Part shown: positions 36,624 through 45,115 of the stretch, piece after piece
Position numbering within the stretch: the stretch's first letter is position 1
Layout of the letters: each line of letters opens with the position of its first letter
NCBI GenBank assembly: GCA_024226315.1
Contig: JAAELT010000716.1
Coordinates: 1 to 64,000 of the forward strand
DNA length: 64,000 nt
Source of the DNA: a bacterium
GTDB taxonomy: Bacteria; Acidobacteriota; Thermoanaerobaculia; Multivoradales; J023
Direction: 5' to 3'
Position numbers and translations under genes: made by a program
Notes under the pieces: generated by a model
What the model saw: the letters and a program-made list of their open reading frames with translations, nothing else
Databases searched by the model: none
Told to the model about the DNA's origin: nothing

Positions 36624-37685
36624 CTAGAGCGCCTCTTCGGCCGCCAGCCGGCGCTCCAACTCGCGGCCGACTGCATCCAGGGACCGTAGGTCGGTCGGCT
36701 CGTCGCCGAGCACCGGCAACGCCACGAGCCGCCGCTCAGGGCCGAGAAGCGAGCGCAAACCGGCGACGCCGCGGCGGTGACGCTCGCCCAGCCACCTGAA
36801 GAGTCTCATACCTTCGGATTCCGTGCCCTCGTCGTCCGCGTCGCCGAGGCTCGGATGCACTCGATTGACCACCACCGGACCGAGCCGATACCCCGCTTCC
36901 TTGAGCTTGCGGGCAAAAAAGAGCGTGTCGGGGATACGGTCTTCGCCCGCGGCGGTGACCAGGACGAAGAGCGTGCCAGGCGCGGCCAGCAGGTTCTCCG
37001 TCTTTTCCGCGCGCTGGCGGAAACCGTCGAACAGCGGACCGAAGGCGCGAAAGAACTCCGACATGTCGCGCAGCAGCCGCATGCCGACCACCCGATCGAG
37101 GAAATGCTCCAGGCCGCGACCGACGAAACCCAGGCCAGACGTCGCCCGTAGTTTGCCGTCGCCGGCGAACCACGGCGCGAGCGCAATCTTGAGCGCCCCG
37201 CTGTCGAGGAAATCGACGATCCGCGCCGGTGCCTCCAGGAAGTCGATCGCCTGGGCAGTGGGCGGTGTGTCGAGGATCACGCGATCGTAACGACCCGCGG
37301 AAGCGACCTCGTACAGGCGCTCCACCGCCATGTACTCGAGGATGCCGCCCAGATGCCCCGCCAGGTGGTTGTAGTAGGGATTCTCGAGGATGCGCCGGCG
37401 CGAGCTCTCGTCCGGCGCATAGCGTGCCACCAGGGCGTCGAAGGTCTCGCGGGCGTCGAGCAGGCTGGCGTGCAGCCGGCCGCCGGTGCCCGCCACCGGC
37501 ACTTCTTCGTTGCCGGCCGCGTCACCGATTCCGAGCGCGTCCTTGAGACGTTTCGACGGGTCGAAGGTCATCACCAGGGTGTGGTGCCCCGCCGCCGCCG
37601 AGCGCAGCCCGAGAGCGGCCGCCAGGGTGGTCTTGCCGACGCCGCCCGAGCCGACGACGATGACCAGCGGGGAGCTCGGGATCAT
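36624..37685 (-). CDS. ArsA/GET3-like ATPase (second of a pair)
   Basis: A 353-residue SIMIBI ATPase. The P-loop is VVGSGGVGKTTLAAALG; switch regions include DPSKRLKDALG and VILDTPPTAQAIDFLEAP. ATG at 37685 overlaps the stop of the previous gene by 4 nt (ATGA). Tandem ArsA-like ATPases are common in bacteria without arsenic genes and are thought to work as heterodimers, possibly in membrane-protein or lipid handling. No ars genes are nearby, so arsenic export is unlikely. Confidence 0.88.
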   Translation of the reverse strand: MIPSSPLVIVVGSGGVGKTTLAAALGLRSAAAGHHTLVMTFDPSKRLKDALGIGDAAGNEEVPVAGTGGRLHASLLDARETFDALVARYAPDESSRRRILENPYYNHLAGHLGGILEYMAVERLYEVASAGRYDRVILDTPPTAQAIDFLEAPARIVDFLDSGALKIALAPWFAGDGKLRATSGLGFVGRGLEHFLDRVVGMRLLRDMSEFFRAFGPLFDGFRQRAEKTENLLAAPGTLFVLVTAAGEDRIPDTLFFARKLKEAGYRLGPVVVNRVHPSLGDADDEGTESEGMRLFRWLGERHRRGVAGLRSLLGPERRLVALPVLGDEPTDLRSLDAVGRELERRLAAEEAL

Positions 37686-38590
37686 GGCTCCTCCAGATCG
37701 TCGAGAGCGGCGTCGAAGGGCTCCCCGAGGGCCGCCACCAGCTCCGAGCCCTCGTCGATGGGCAACAGCGGCAGCTCGATCCGCGGCCCCCGCCACTCGC
37801 GATCCAGGCGGGCGAGCTGCCGCACGTTGAGCCGGCGGCGACGACGCCAGAGCTCGCTGGTCTCGCCCTCGTCATTGTCATCGACGCCGCGACCGGGCAG
37901 CTCCGGGTAGAGGCCATTGGCGATCAAGAGCTCCGGTTCACGGCCGAACCTCTCCGTCAGAGCGCGCCGCAGCTCCAGCGCTTCGGCGACCGGCATCTCC
38001 TCGGCCAGAGTGACCACCACCAGGCCAGAAGCCTCCGGGTCGGCGACGAACTCCGCGACCTCCTGCGCCAGTCGGGCGAACGGGCCCTCGCCGATCGTCT
38101 CGGCGAACAGCCGGGGAGCGGTGAGCAGGTAGACACCATGGCCGGTGGCGGGGGCGTCGAGCACCACGGTGTCGATCTCGGGCGCTCCCCGTAGATCACC
38201 ACGCGCCAGGCGCAGAGCATGGCCGAGGATCGCGATCTCGGTCAGGCCCGGCGCTCCCTCGACGAACCGATGGTAGATCGGGCTCGCGAGCACCCGGCGC
38301 ACCAGCATCTTGATCCGTACCTGCTGCTCCACCACCCAGTCCGCGACATGGCGTGGTTTGAGATTCTGCAGATAGAGGTCCTTCCGCACGCGGACGATCT
38401 TGCCGCCCGATGGCGGCACGCCGAGGAGCCGATGCAGGTTTTCGCGCGGATCGACCTCGAGCACCAATGTCCGCCGGCCGCGGCGCACGAGGCTGTGGCC
38501 GAGCACCGAGGCCAGGGCGCTCTTGCCGACTCCACCCTTGCCGGTGACCACGATCAACCGGCGTTGCAGCAGACGATCCGCGGGTCTCAT
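37682..38590 (-). CDS. ArsA/GET3-like ATPase (first of a pair)
   Basis: A 302-residue protein with the deviant Walker A VVTGKGGVGKSALASVLG of the ArsA/MinD class, then LEVDPRENLHRLLG and TVVLDAPATGHGVYLL. ATG at 38590 leads directly into the family start; the ribosome site is weak. It is translationally coupled to the second ATPase. The two differ in the P-loop (GKGGVGKS here, GSGGVGKT there), consistent with an asymmetric pair. Confidence 0.88.
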   Translation of the reverse strand: MRPADRLLQRRLIVVTGKGGVGKSALASVLGHSLVRRGRRTLVLEVDPRENLHRLLGVPPSGGKIVRVRKDLYLQNLKPRHVADWVVEQQVRIKMLVRRVLASPIYHRFVEGAPGLTEIAILGHALRLARGDLRGAPEIDTVVLDAPATGHGVYLLTAPRLFAETIGEGPFARLAQEVAEFVADPEASGLVVVTLAEEMPVAEALELRRALTERFGREPELLIANGLYPELPGRGVDDNDEGETSELWRRRRRLNVRQLARLDREWRGPRIELPLLPIDEGSELVAALGEPFDAALDDLEEP

Positions 38591-38619
38591 ATTTCGTCGG
38601 GATACGGACTGGACAGGAG

Positions 38620-38640
38620 TTACGCCGCATCGCGGCGTAA
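38620..38640. promoter_or_regulatory. palindromic operator candidate between ArsA pair and ferredoxin
   Basis: Nine-base arms TTACGCCGC and GCGGCGTAA are separated by 3 nt in the gap between divergent genes. It lies 30 nt upstream of the arsA-like start and ~28 nt upstream of the ferredoxin -35. Probably a binding site for an unknown dimeric regulator. Confidence 0.6.
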
Positions 38641-38667
38641 GCAGATCGTACCACAATGGAAACTCGC

Positions 38668-38697
38668 TTGAGCCCCGCGAAATATCGTTGCTATACT
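38668..38697 (+). promoter_or_regulatory. promoter of the ferredoxin gene
   Basis: TTGAGC, 18-nt spacer, TATACT. The transcript would begin near 38704, with a ~55-nt leader ending in aaggag before the start codon. Confidence 0.6.
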
Positions 38698-38758
38698 TCG
38701 CGCCGCGAACGGATTACGGATTCCGACCGACGACCCGAGGCCAAGGAGAAGCTCGAAG

Positions 38759-39019
38759 ATGACCCATATCATCATGGAACCCTGCATCGGCGTGAAGGAC
38801 ACGGCCTGTGTCGACGTCTGTCCCGTGGACTGCATCTACGGCGCCGACGAGGACTGGGAGATGCTCTACATCCACCCGGAGGAGTGCATCGACTGCGGCC
38901 TGTGCGTCGACGCCTGTCCGGTCGAGGCGATCGTGCCGGAGGAAGAGGTGCCGGAGAAGTGGGAGAAGTTCATCGCGATCAACTACCAGAAGTTCGACCT
39001 GGAGCCGCCGGACGGGTAG
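38759..39019 (+). CDS. fdxA: 7Fe-type ferredoxin ([3Fe-4S]/[4Fe-4S])
   Basis: An 86-residue protein. The first cluster motif is C-x7-C-x3-CP (PCIGVKDTACVDVCP), with Cys missing at the position that would complete a 4Fe site, as in 7Fe ferredoxins. The second is CIDCGLCVDACP, a full 4Fe-4S motif. An acidic C-terminus (EEVPEKWEKF) is typical of FdxA. It is a soluble electron carrier. Strong ribosome site aaggag. Confidence 0.93.
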   Translation: MTHIIMEPCIGVKDTACVDVCPVDCIYGADEDWEMLYIHPEECIDCGLCVDACPVEAIVPEEEVPEKWEKFIAINYQKFDLEPPDG

Positions 39020-39046
39020 GCGGCCGGCCGGCGGTGTTTCGAGATC

Positions 39047-39075
39047 AACGAGGCGTGCCGCGACACGCCTCGTTT
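39047..39075. terminator. bidirectional terminator between ferredoxin and polymerase genes
   Basis: AACGAGGCGTG pairs with CACGCCTCGTT across a 6-nt loop and is followed by TTT. It serves the ferredoxin transcript and lies just beyond the end of the convergent gene. Confidence 0.75.
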
Positions 39076-39088
39076 CGCGTCCGAGGTA

Positions 39089-41074
39089 TCAACGCGGCCC
39101 TCCCAGACCGCAGGTGCCGTCGAAGATCGCGCCGTCGGTGGTGGCGAGCCGGGTCGCGGGAGCGGCCTCGATCGCCGCCAGCCGGTCGGCGGCCAGGTCC
39201 AGTCGCGCCAGGTACGCCGGCCAGGGCCGGCGCCTGAAGGCGAACAGAGAGACCGAGGTCGGTCCGTCGCCGTCCATCTCCAGCACCAGGCCGCGCGCGG
39301 GTCCGCCGAGATCGCGCGAATTCAGGTAGGAGCGCTCCAGCGCGTCGCGCCAGGCGGCGTCGACGCCCTCCAGCCGCTTCAGCTCGGCAACCGCCGCGCC
39401 GAGCATCGCGGCGCGATCGTCCCAGTCGACGGCGGCCAGCAGCAACGGCTCGGCGAGCAGCGCGCGAGCGGCCCACCGCGACGCAGGGCCATCGTCGACC
39501 CCCGCCGTGAGCTGGAACGGTGCGACCGCGCCCAGCGGGCTCAGACGGCAAGCGCGCGTCAGGGCCTCGCGGCTCCAGGGCTCGCCGGCCTCCTGGCCGC
39601 GGAGGCCGGCGACCAGCCACAGCGAAGCCAGGCCGCGCGCGTCGCGGGCCGCCTGCCGAGCGCGCCGGGCGAGGACGGCGTCGGCTGGTCGCGACTCCCC
39701 TTCGAGCCAGGCCAGCCGCGCCCGGTAGAGCGGAAAATCGGGATCCAGATCGACCGCCCGCCGCAGGTGGTGCAGCCGATCGTCGTGGGCGTCGGCGTCG
39801 ACCGCTCGGCCGTACGCCAGGTTGGCCAGGTCGAGCGGCAGCACCAGCAACGCCGTCCCGGCCGCGATGACAGCCGATGCGATGATCACCGGCGCGGGGC
39901 GCCCGCCGGCGGAGTGCTGCGGCGACTCGACGGCCAGGACCGCCCCGATGCAGATCATCGCCGTCAGCGGCAGCGCCGTCACCGCCAGCGGCAGCCCGAA
40001 CAAGCTCATCGACGCCAATGCCGCGAGCCCGGCGAGCGCCGCGCGGCGGGCTCCTGAGTCCTCGGCCTCGCTACGACGCCGCAGCACGAAGACCCATGCC
40101 AGGCCGCAGATCAGGAGCAGCCCGCTCCAGCCGATCTCGTAGGCGATCTGAAGCGGTAGGCAATGAACGTCCGCAACCACCTGGTCCGGCGGATGCACGC
40201 CCGGGACGGGCCTCAGGTGCTCGCCGAGTGTCCAGCTCGCCGACCCCGGACCCCAACCGAAGACCGGCCGTTCCAGCAGGCCCCGCCAGCCGGCCTCCAG
40301 ATAGCCGATCCGCGCGGCGACCGAAGTGTCGGCGCCCTGCAGGATCCTCCAAGCCCTGGGCACCTGGGGCAACAACACCAGAGCAGCGACGGCCAGCACC
40401 ACGCGCCCCTTGCGGCTGTGCAGTGCTGCCAGGCTGCATAGTGCCGCCAGCGCGGCGACCAGGCCGACCGCGACGGCGGCGCCGAGCGAGCCGGTGCCCA
40501 GGAGCGCGACCAGGCCCAGCGTCGACGCCAGGGCCGCGAGCGCCCGCCCTGCTCCACCGTCGCGCCACGGCAACGCGGCGAGGGGTCCGAGAGCCAACAG
40601 CCAGGAAGCGAGCAGGTTGTGATGCCCCAGAGGCAGCGCCGCGTCGGCCGTCTCGTACCGCCACCAGGCGACGAGCGACCAACCGGCGACGCCGGCGAAG
40701 ACGGCGGCGAGCGACAGTAAACCCAGGCGCCGGGCCTCGGCGCTCGACCAGCAGCGGGCGACGGCGGCAGGAACCAGCAGGAACGCTGGCAACAGAATCA
40801 GACCCAGCCAGCCGGCACGCGGCACGGGCGATGTGAGGTAGCTGGCTGCCAGCGTCACCGCGAGCGCCGCGAGCAGGACGCCGCCACGACGCCCCAGTCC
40901 GAGTGGATCCGGCCATGCCCTGCCGTAGGCTCCGACAAAAAGCAAGAGGGCCAGATGGCCGGCGAGCGCCCACTCCCCCCGGGCGCCAACGGCGAAGGTG
41001 CCCGACCAGCCGCTGAACAGCAGCACGAGAGCGGCGGGAAGATGAGGCTCGAGCCAGGTGAGCCGGTGAGGCAT
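39089..41074 (-). CDS. O-antigen ligase/polymerase (Wzy_C) family membrane protein
   Basis: A 661-residue protein. Ten to twelve membrane helices occupy the first ~430 residues. The Wzy_C-type loop reads LGHHNLLASWLLALGP and later ARIGYLEAGWRGLLERPVFG followed by WGPGS. The C-terminal ~220 residues are soluble, helical and resemble degenerate TPRs, as in many bacterial O-antigen ligases. It would ligate or polymerise glycans on the outer face of the inner membrane. No other polysaccharide genes are nearby. Confidence 0.82.
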   Translation of the reverse strand: MPHRLTWLEPHLPAALVLLFSGWSGTFAVGARGEWALAGHLALLLFVGAYGRAWPDPLGLGRRGGVLLAALAVTLAASYLTSPVPRAGWLGLILLPAFLLVPAAVARCWSSAEARRLGLLSLAAVFAGVAGWSLVAWWRYETADAALPLGHHNLLASWLLALGPLAALPWRDGGAGRALAALASTLGLVALLGTGSLGAAVAVGLVAALAALCSLAALHSRKGRVVLAVAALVLLPQVPRAWRILQGADTSVAARIGYLEAGWRGLLERPVFGWGPGSASWTLGEHLRPVPGVHPPDQVVADVHCLPLQIAYEIGWSGLLLICGLAWVFVLRRRSEAEDSGARRAALAGLAALASMSLFGLPLAVTALPLTAMICIGAVLAVESPQHSAGGRPAPVIIASAVIAAGTALLVLPLDLANLAYGRAVDADAHDDRLHHLRRAVDLDPDFPLYRARLAWLEGESRPADAVLARRARQAARDARGLASLWLVAGLRGQEAGEPWSREALTRACRLSPLGAVAPFQLTAGVDDGPASRWAARALLAEPLLLAAVDWDDRAAMLGAAVAELKRLEGVDAAWRDALERSYLNSRDLGGPARGLVLEMDGDGPTSVSLFAFRRRPWPAYLARLDLAADRLAAIEAAPATRLATTDGAIFDGTCGLGGPR

Positions 41075-41084
41075 CGGGCCATTC

Positions 41085-41208
41085 TAGGGGACTGTCCGAC
41101 ATCAGCCGCCGGAAACGCTCGGCCAGATCGAGCTTCCCCCAGCGCTCGTAGAGCGCGACCACGCGTTCCAACGCCTGCAGCGCGAGCTCGACCAGGAGCC
41201 CTAGGAGG
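41085..41208 (-). pseudogene. remnant of a TPR-kinase C-terminus between two direct repeats
   Basis: The minus strand reads LALQALERVVALYERWGKLD then LAERFRRLMSDSP, very like the final residues of TPR-kinases (the complete gene at 1-2745 ends with RLAELYRAWNRPELLAQL). It has no start and no upstream gene. The fragment is flanked by CTAGGGGACTGTCCGA (41084-41099) and CTAGGAGGCCGTCCGA (41201-41216), 13 of 16 identical. Confidence 0.5.
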
Positions 41209-41236
41209 CCGTCCGAGTATTCGAGGACGGCCTCAT
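41201..41236 (-). repeat. hairpin repeat copy 2 (CTAGGAG...C(T/C)GTCC element)
   Basis: GAGGCCGTCC and GGACGGCCTC flank a 10-nt loop. Read on the minus strand it corresponds to the element at 6936-6977, and stands at the same distance behind a TonB receptor gene. Confidence 0.7.
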
Positions 41237-41253
41237 GGGCCGGTGGGGATGGG

Positions 41254-41289
41254 CCAAGAAGTCGAAGGCTGAAGGCTTCGACTTCTTGG
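41254..41289 (-). terminator. stem-loop after TonB receptor gene 2
   Basis: A perfect 14-bp stem (CCAAGAAGTCGAAG with CTTCGACTTCTTGG, 8-nt loop) begins 4 nt after the stop codon. There is no T-run. It corresponds in position and partly in sequence to the stem-loop at 6889-6918. Confidence 0.65.
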
Positions 41290-41293
41290 GGCG

Positions 41294-43948
41294 CTAGAAG
41301 CGGACTCCGAGCCTGGCGTACCAGTGGCCGCCGTTGAAGCCGAACGGCGAGGTGATCGAGCTGACCACACCCAGGAACTGCAGGACTCCATCTTGCTCGT
41401 CGTCCGGTAGCGTGTCGAAGACGTTCTCGCCGCCGATTGCAAATTCGTAGCGGTCGGCGAAAGTCAACTTGGCCTCGACATCGACGAGGATCTCCGAGCC
41501 GTAGGGCGACGCGTCGCTGGCGTCACCGGGACTGAACAGCCCGCCGGTGGATTTCCAGCTGCCATAGCGGTTGCCGCGAACATAGCCGGCGAAGATGCCA
41601 CCGGAATCGTAGCTCACGGTCAGGTTGGACCTCTCTTCGGGCACCTGGTTCTCCAGGTCGAAGATTCGCGAGACGTTGATTGTGCCCGGCGCCACACCGG
41701 AGACTTCCTGCTCGTTGAAGTTGTGACGGAAATCGACGGTCAAGAGGCCCTGGCCGACCTGGAAGTGACTGACGATCGCCAGATCGAGACCGGAGATGTC
41801 GGAATCGTAGCCGTTGGAAAAGAAGTTGGCGATACTTCCCACGAGCAACTCGGGGTTGGGGACCCCGGCGGCGATCAGGGCGGGCAGATCGGCCGCGCTG
41901 ACGGTGTTGTTCTGCAGCGCCAGACGATCGTCGATCTCGATCTGGTAGTAATCCAGCGTGATGCTGGTGCTGGCAGAGGGCGAGAACACCAGACCGGCCG
42001 TGAAACTGGTCGATTCCTCGGGCTCGAGCGCGACGGAGCCCAGCGCGAGGGCGACCGGATGTTCCACCGGATAGACGCCGCTGGGGATCAGGTTGCCGCT
42101 GGCATCCGCGCTGGTGGTGATGTTCAAGGTGTTGACCTGCCCCGGCGTCGGTGCCCGGAAACCGGTGTTGGCGGTTCCCCGCAAGGCGAGCTTGTCCGAG
42201 ACCTCGAAGCGTCCGGAAACCTTCCAGTCGAAGGTCGAGCCGAACTCGTCGTAGTCTTCGAAACGCAAGGCGAGGCCGCCCGAGAAGCGGTCGGTGAAGT
42301 CGGTTTCCAGGTCCACATAGGCGGCAAGGCTCTCGCTGCTGAAGTTGCCAGCCGACTCCACGGGGAAGCCCTGGAAACCATCCGAGCCGACGCCGAAGAT
42401 CGCCGCGGTGGGACCGGCCGTGATCGACGCCGGATCTCCCGCGCCGATCTTGTAGGTCTCGTCCCGGTACTCGAAGCCGAAGGCCAGGTTCAGCGGCGAG
42501 GCCAGAGAGTCGATGTCGAACGGCTTGACGAAGTCCAGGGTGACGCCGGTCTCCTCCTGGGTCAGGGTGCCGGGATTGAACGAGGTCGGCGACAGGCTTC
42601 CCAGGCTCGGGTTGATCGTCTCCGAGATGACGTACTCGACCTCGTTCTCCGCGATCCGGAACCGGGCATCCCAGAACAGACCGCCGGCCGTTTCGCCCTT
42701 GCCGCCGAACACCCAGGCGAAATCGGTGAGCTCGGCACCGAAATTCGGGTTGTAGCCACCGGGGAAGAGGGTGTAGATGGGGTTGCGCAGCACGAAGCCG
42801 CTCGGGCTCGACGGATCAGCCACCAGATAATCGGACGGGTTCAACCCCGCCGCCAGGATGTCGTTGATCAGCGACTGAGGCGCGTGATCGGGCAGGAAAT
42901 CGCCGTCCAGATCCTGTTGCAGGGTCGTGCGCGCGGCAAATTCGTGCACGGGATCCAGTACCGGGCCGCGATAGAAGAAGTCGGAAATGGTCTCGTTCTC
43001 CGAATAACTGGCGTGGGAGTAGATCTCGGTGTTGTCGCTGACGTCGAAGCCGAAGTTGAGAAACAGCTTCGAGACCTCCACGTCGGGGTCGCCCCAGCGT
43101 TGCCCGAAACCGTCGAGGGGCGTCTGATCCGCGCCGACGACGCTGGCCACGAAGGCCGCGTCGGGGCGCGCGACGCCGCGCGAGGTCCGGTCCGACTCCG
43201 AGTACTCGAAGGACGCGTTGAGGAATCCATTGGGGCCCAGGCCGAAGCCCGCGTTCACACCCAGGGTGGTGCGCGCGCCGTCGCCGTCGAAGTACTCGCC
43301 GGTCTGCAGCGACACGGAGACTCCGTCTCTGTTGTCTTTCAGGATGACGTTGAGCACGCCGGCGATGGCGTCCGATCCGTACTGGGCCGAGGCCCCGTCC
43401 CGCAGAACCTCGATGCGCTGGATAGCGGCCGCCGGCAAGGTCGAGAAATCCACCGCCTGGGAGCCCTGGTTGACAGTACCCAGCGGCGCCAGTTGCAAGT
43501 TGACCAGCGCCGAACGATGGCGCCGCGTACCGTTGACCAACACCAATGTGTGGTCGGGTGAGAGGTTGCGCAAGCTCACCGGGCGAATAAAGGCCGTGCC
43601 GTCCGCGATCGGGAAACGCTGGGTGTTGAAGGACGGCGCGATCCTGCTGAGGCTGTCGGTCAGATCGAAGCTGGCCTGGTCGGAGATGGCTTCGCTGGGC
43701 AGCACGTCGACCGGGGACAGTGTTTCGGTGGGGATCAGGCCCACCTTGCGCGTGCCCGTGACGACGATCTCCTCGCTGAACGCCTCTTCGCCGGCCGTCT
43801 CCTCGGCACCCTCTTCGGCGGCTGTCTCTTCCTGGGCGGAATCGGAGTCCTCGGCTTCCTGACCGAGGACCGGAAAGCTGACGGTGGTCATGAGCAAGAG
43901 GAACAGGACGGTGGTGGCCAGGCAGGTCCGTGCCGCGAGACGGTTCAT
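41294..43948 (-). CDS. TonB-dependent outer membrane receptor
   Basis: An 884-residue protein. ATG at 43948 has GGGGAG 8 nt upstream and begins a signal peptide (MNRLAARTCLATTVLFLLLM ... VLGQ). An acidic spacer and TonB box (EEIVVTGTRK) follow, then plug signatures IQRIEVLRDGASAQYGSDAI and AGVLNVIL, and a barrel ending in GVRF, with the C-terminal Phe needed for barrel assembly. The ligand is unknown. It is not closely similar to the receptor at 3895-6882, yet shares its downstream hairpin block. Confidence 0.93.
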   Translation of the reverse strand: MNRLAARTCLATTVLFLLLMTTVSFPVLGQEAEDSDSAQEETAAEEGAEETAGEEAFSEEIVVTGTRKVGLIPTETLSPVDVLPSEAISDQASFDLTDSLSRIAPSFNTQRFPIADGTAFIRPVSLRNLSPDHTLVLVNGTRRHRSALVNLQLAPLGTVNQGSQAVDFSTLPAAAIQRIEVLRDGASAQYGSDAIAGVLNVILKDNRDGVSVSLQTGEYFDGDGARTTLGVNAGFGLGPNGFLNASFEYSESDRTSRGVARPDAAFVASVVGADQTPLDGFGQRWGDPDVEVSKLFLNFGFDVSDNTEIYSHASYSENETISDFFYRGPVLDPVHEFAARTTLQQDLDGDFLPDHAPQSLINDILAAGLNPSDYLVADPSSPSGFVLRNPIYTLFPGGYNPNFGAELTDFAWVFGGKGETAGGLFWDARFRIAENEVEYVISETINPSLGSLSPTSFNPGTLTQEETGVTLDFVKPFDIDSLASPLNLAFGFEYRDETYKIGAGDPASITAGPTAAIFGVGSDGFQGFPVESAGNFSSESLAAYVDLETDFTDRFSGGLALRFEDYDEFGSTFDWKVSGRFEVSDKLALRGTANTGFRAPTPGQVNTLNITTSADASGNLIPSGVYPVEHPVALALGSVALEPEESTSFTAGLVFSPSASTSITLDYYQIEIDDRLALQNNTVSAADLPALIAAGVPNPELLVGSIANFFSNGYDSDISGLDLAIVSHFQVGQGLLTVDFRHNFNEQEVSGVAPGTINVSRIFDLENQVPEERSNLTVSYDSGGIFAGYVRGNRYGSWKSTGGLFSPGDASDASPYGSEILVDVEAKLTFADRYEFAIGGENVFDTLPDDEQDGVLQFLGVVSSITSPFGFNGGHWYARLGVRF

Positions 43949-44051
43949 GTCGGGTCTCCCCTGGTTGTGGATTTGCTCTATTGTGCCCCAACCTCCCGCC
44001 GCCATCAAGCAGACGGCCAACTCGCCGAGCCACATTCGCCAGAGACGTCGC

Positions 44052-45062
44052 TCAGATCACGCCGGCGTAGGCGGAGAGCGCCGGCTGCCCTCCCAGGTGG
44101 GCGTAGAGCACCCGCGAGCCCGCCGGGATCTCGCCGCTGCCGATCAGGCCGATCAGGCCCGCCATCGACTTGCCCTCGTACACCGGGTCGGTGAGCACAC
44201 CCTCGAGCCGGGCGCAGGTGCGGATGGCGTCGAGGGTCTGCCCGTCGGGGATGCCGTAGATGCCGGCGCTGTAGCCGTCGACGATGGTGATCTCGTCGTC
44301 GCGCAGCTCACGATCCAGCCCGATCTTGGACGCGGTCGCTCGCGCGATGCGGCTGACCTGCTCGGTGGTCTTCTCCATCGTCGCCGAAGCGTCGATGCCC
44401 AGCACGCGGCGGCCGGGCCGGCCCTCGAGCGCGAAGCCCGCAATCATGCCGGCATGGGTCGAGCCGGTGACGGTGCAGACGAGGATGGTGTCGAAGAAGA
44501 GGTCGAGCTCGGCCTCCTGCTCGGCGACTTCCCGCGCCCAGTTGGCGAAGCCGAGACCGCCGAGCGGATGGTCCGAGGCGCCGGCGGGGATGGCGTAGGG
44601 TACGCCGCCGGCAGCGCGCACCGAGTCCAGCGCCTGCTGCCAGCTGTCCCGGATGCCGATGTCGAAGCCCGCCGGATCGAGCCGCACGTCGCCGCCCATG
44701 ATGCGCGACAGCTGGATGTTGCCCACTTTGTCGTAGACCACGTCCGGCCAGTCGACCCAGGCCTCCTGCACGGTGACCGCCTTCATCCCGATGTGCGCCG
44801 CCACCCCGGTCACCTGCCGCGTGTGGTTGGACTGTACGCCGCCGATCGACACCAGGGTGTCGGCCCCCTGGGCGATGGCCTCCGGCACCAGGTACTCCAG
44901 CTTGCGCACCTTGTTGCCGCCAAACGCGATGCCGGAGTTGCAGTCCTCGCGCTTGGCCCAGATCTCCACCTCGCCCCCGAGATGCTCGCTCAGGCGCGGC
45001 ATCGGGTGGATCGGCGAAGGACCGAAAGTGAGGGGATAGCGGGGAAAGTCGTCCAGGCTCAT
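44052..45062 (-). CDS. acdS: 1-aminocyclopropane-1-carboxylate (ACC) deaminase
   Basis: A 336-residue PLP enzyme that splits ACC to 2-oxobutyrate and ammonia. It aligns without gaps to the Pseudomonas enzyme at the start: RYPLTFGPSPIHP, AKREDCNSGIAFGGNK with PLP-Lys51. The residues that separate ACC deaminase from D-cysteine desulfhydrase are kept: Glu296 in DPVYEGKSM and Leu323 in YAHLGGQPAL (Glu295 and Leu322 in Pseudomonas numbering). Cys162 of the Pseudomonas enzyme is Ala here. ATG at 45062 matches the family start. A 42-bp repeat array begins about 50 bp upstream. Confidence 0.93.
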   Translation of the reverse strand: MSLDDFPRYPLTFGPSPIHPMPRLSEHLGGEVEIWAKREDCNSGIAFGGNKVRKLEYLVPEAIAQGADTLVSIGGVQSNHTRQVTGVAAHIGMKAVTVQEAWVDWPDVVYDKVGNIQLSRIMGGDVRLDPAGFDIGIRDSWQQALDSVRAAGGVPYAIPAGASDHPLGGLGFANWAREVAEQEAELDLFFDTILVCTVTGSTHAGMIAGFALEGRPGRRVLGIDASATMEKTTEQVSRIARATASKIGLDRELRDDEITIVDGYSAGIYGIPDGQTLDAIRTCARLEGVLTDPVYEGKSMAGLIGLIGSGEIPAGSRVLYAHLGGQPALSAYAGVI

Positions 45063-45115
45063 GCGGGCTTCTCCTCGGTCGTGGGAGCCCGATCCTATCC
45101 ACAGGCGGGCTTCCA

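Noticed and set aside
37682..38590. arsenite-pump ATPase of an ars operon
   Set aside because: No arsB, arsR or arsC nearby; the tandem arrangement fits the general ArsA/GET3-like family.
44052..45062. D-cysteine desulfhydrase
   Set aside because: Glu296 and Leu323 match ACC deaminase; the desulfhydrase has different residues at these two positions.
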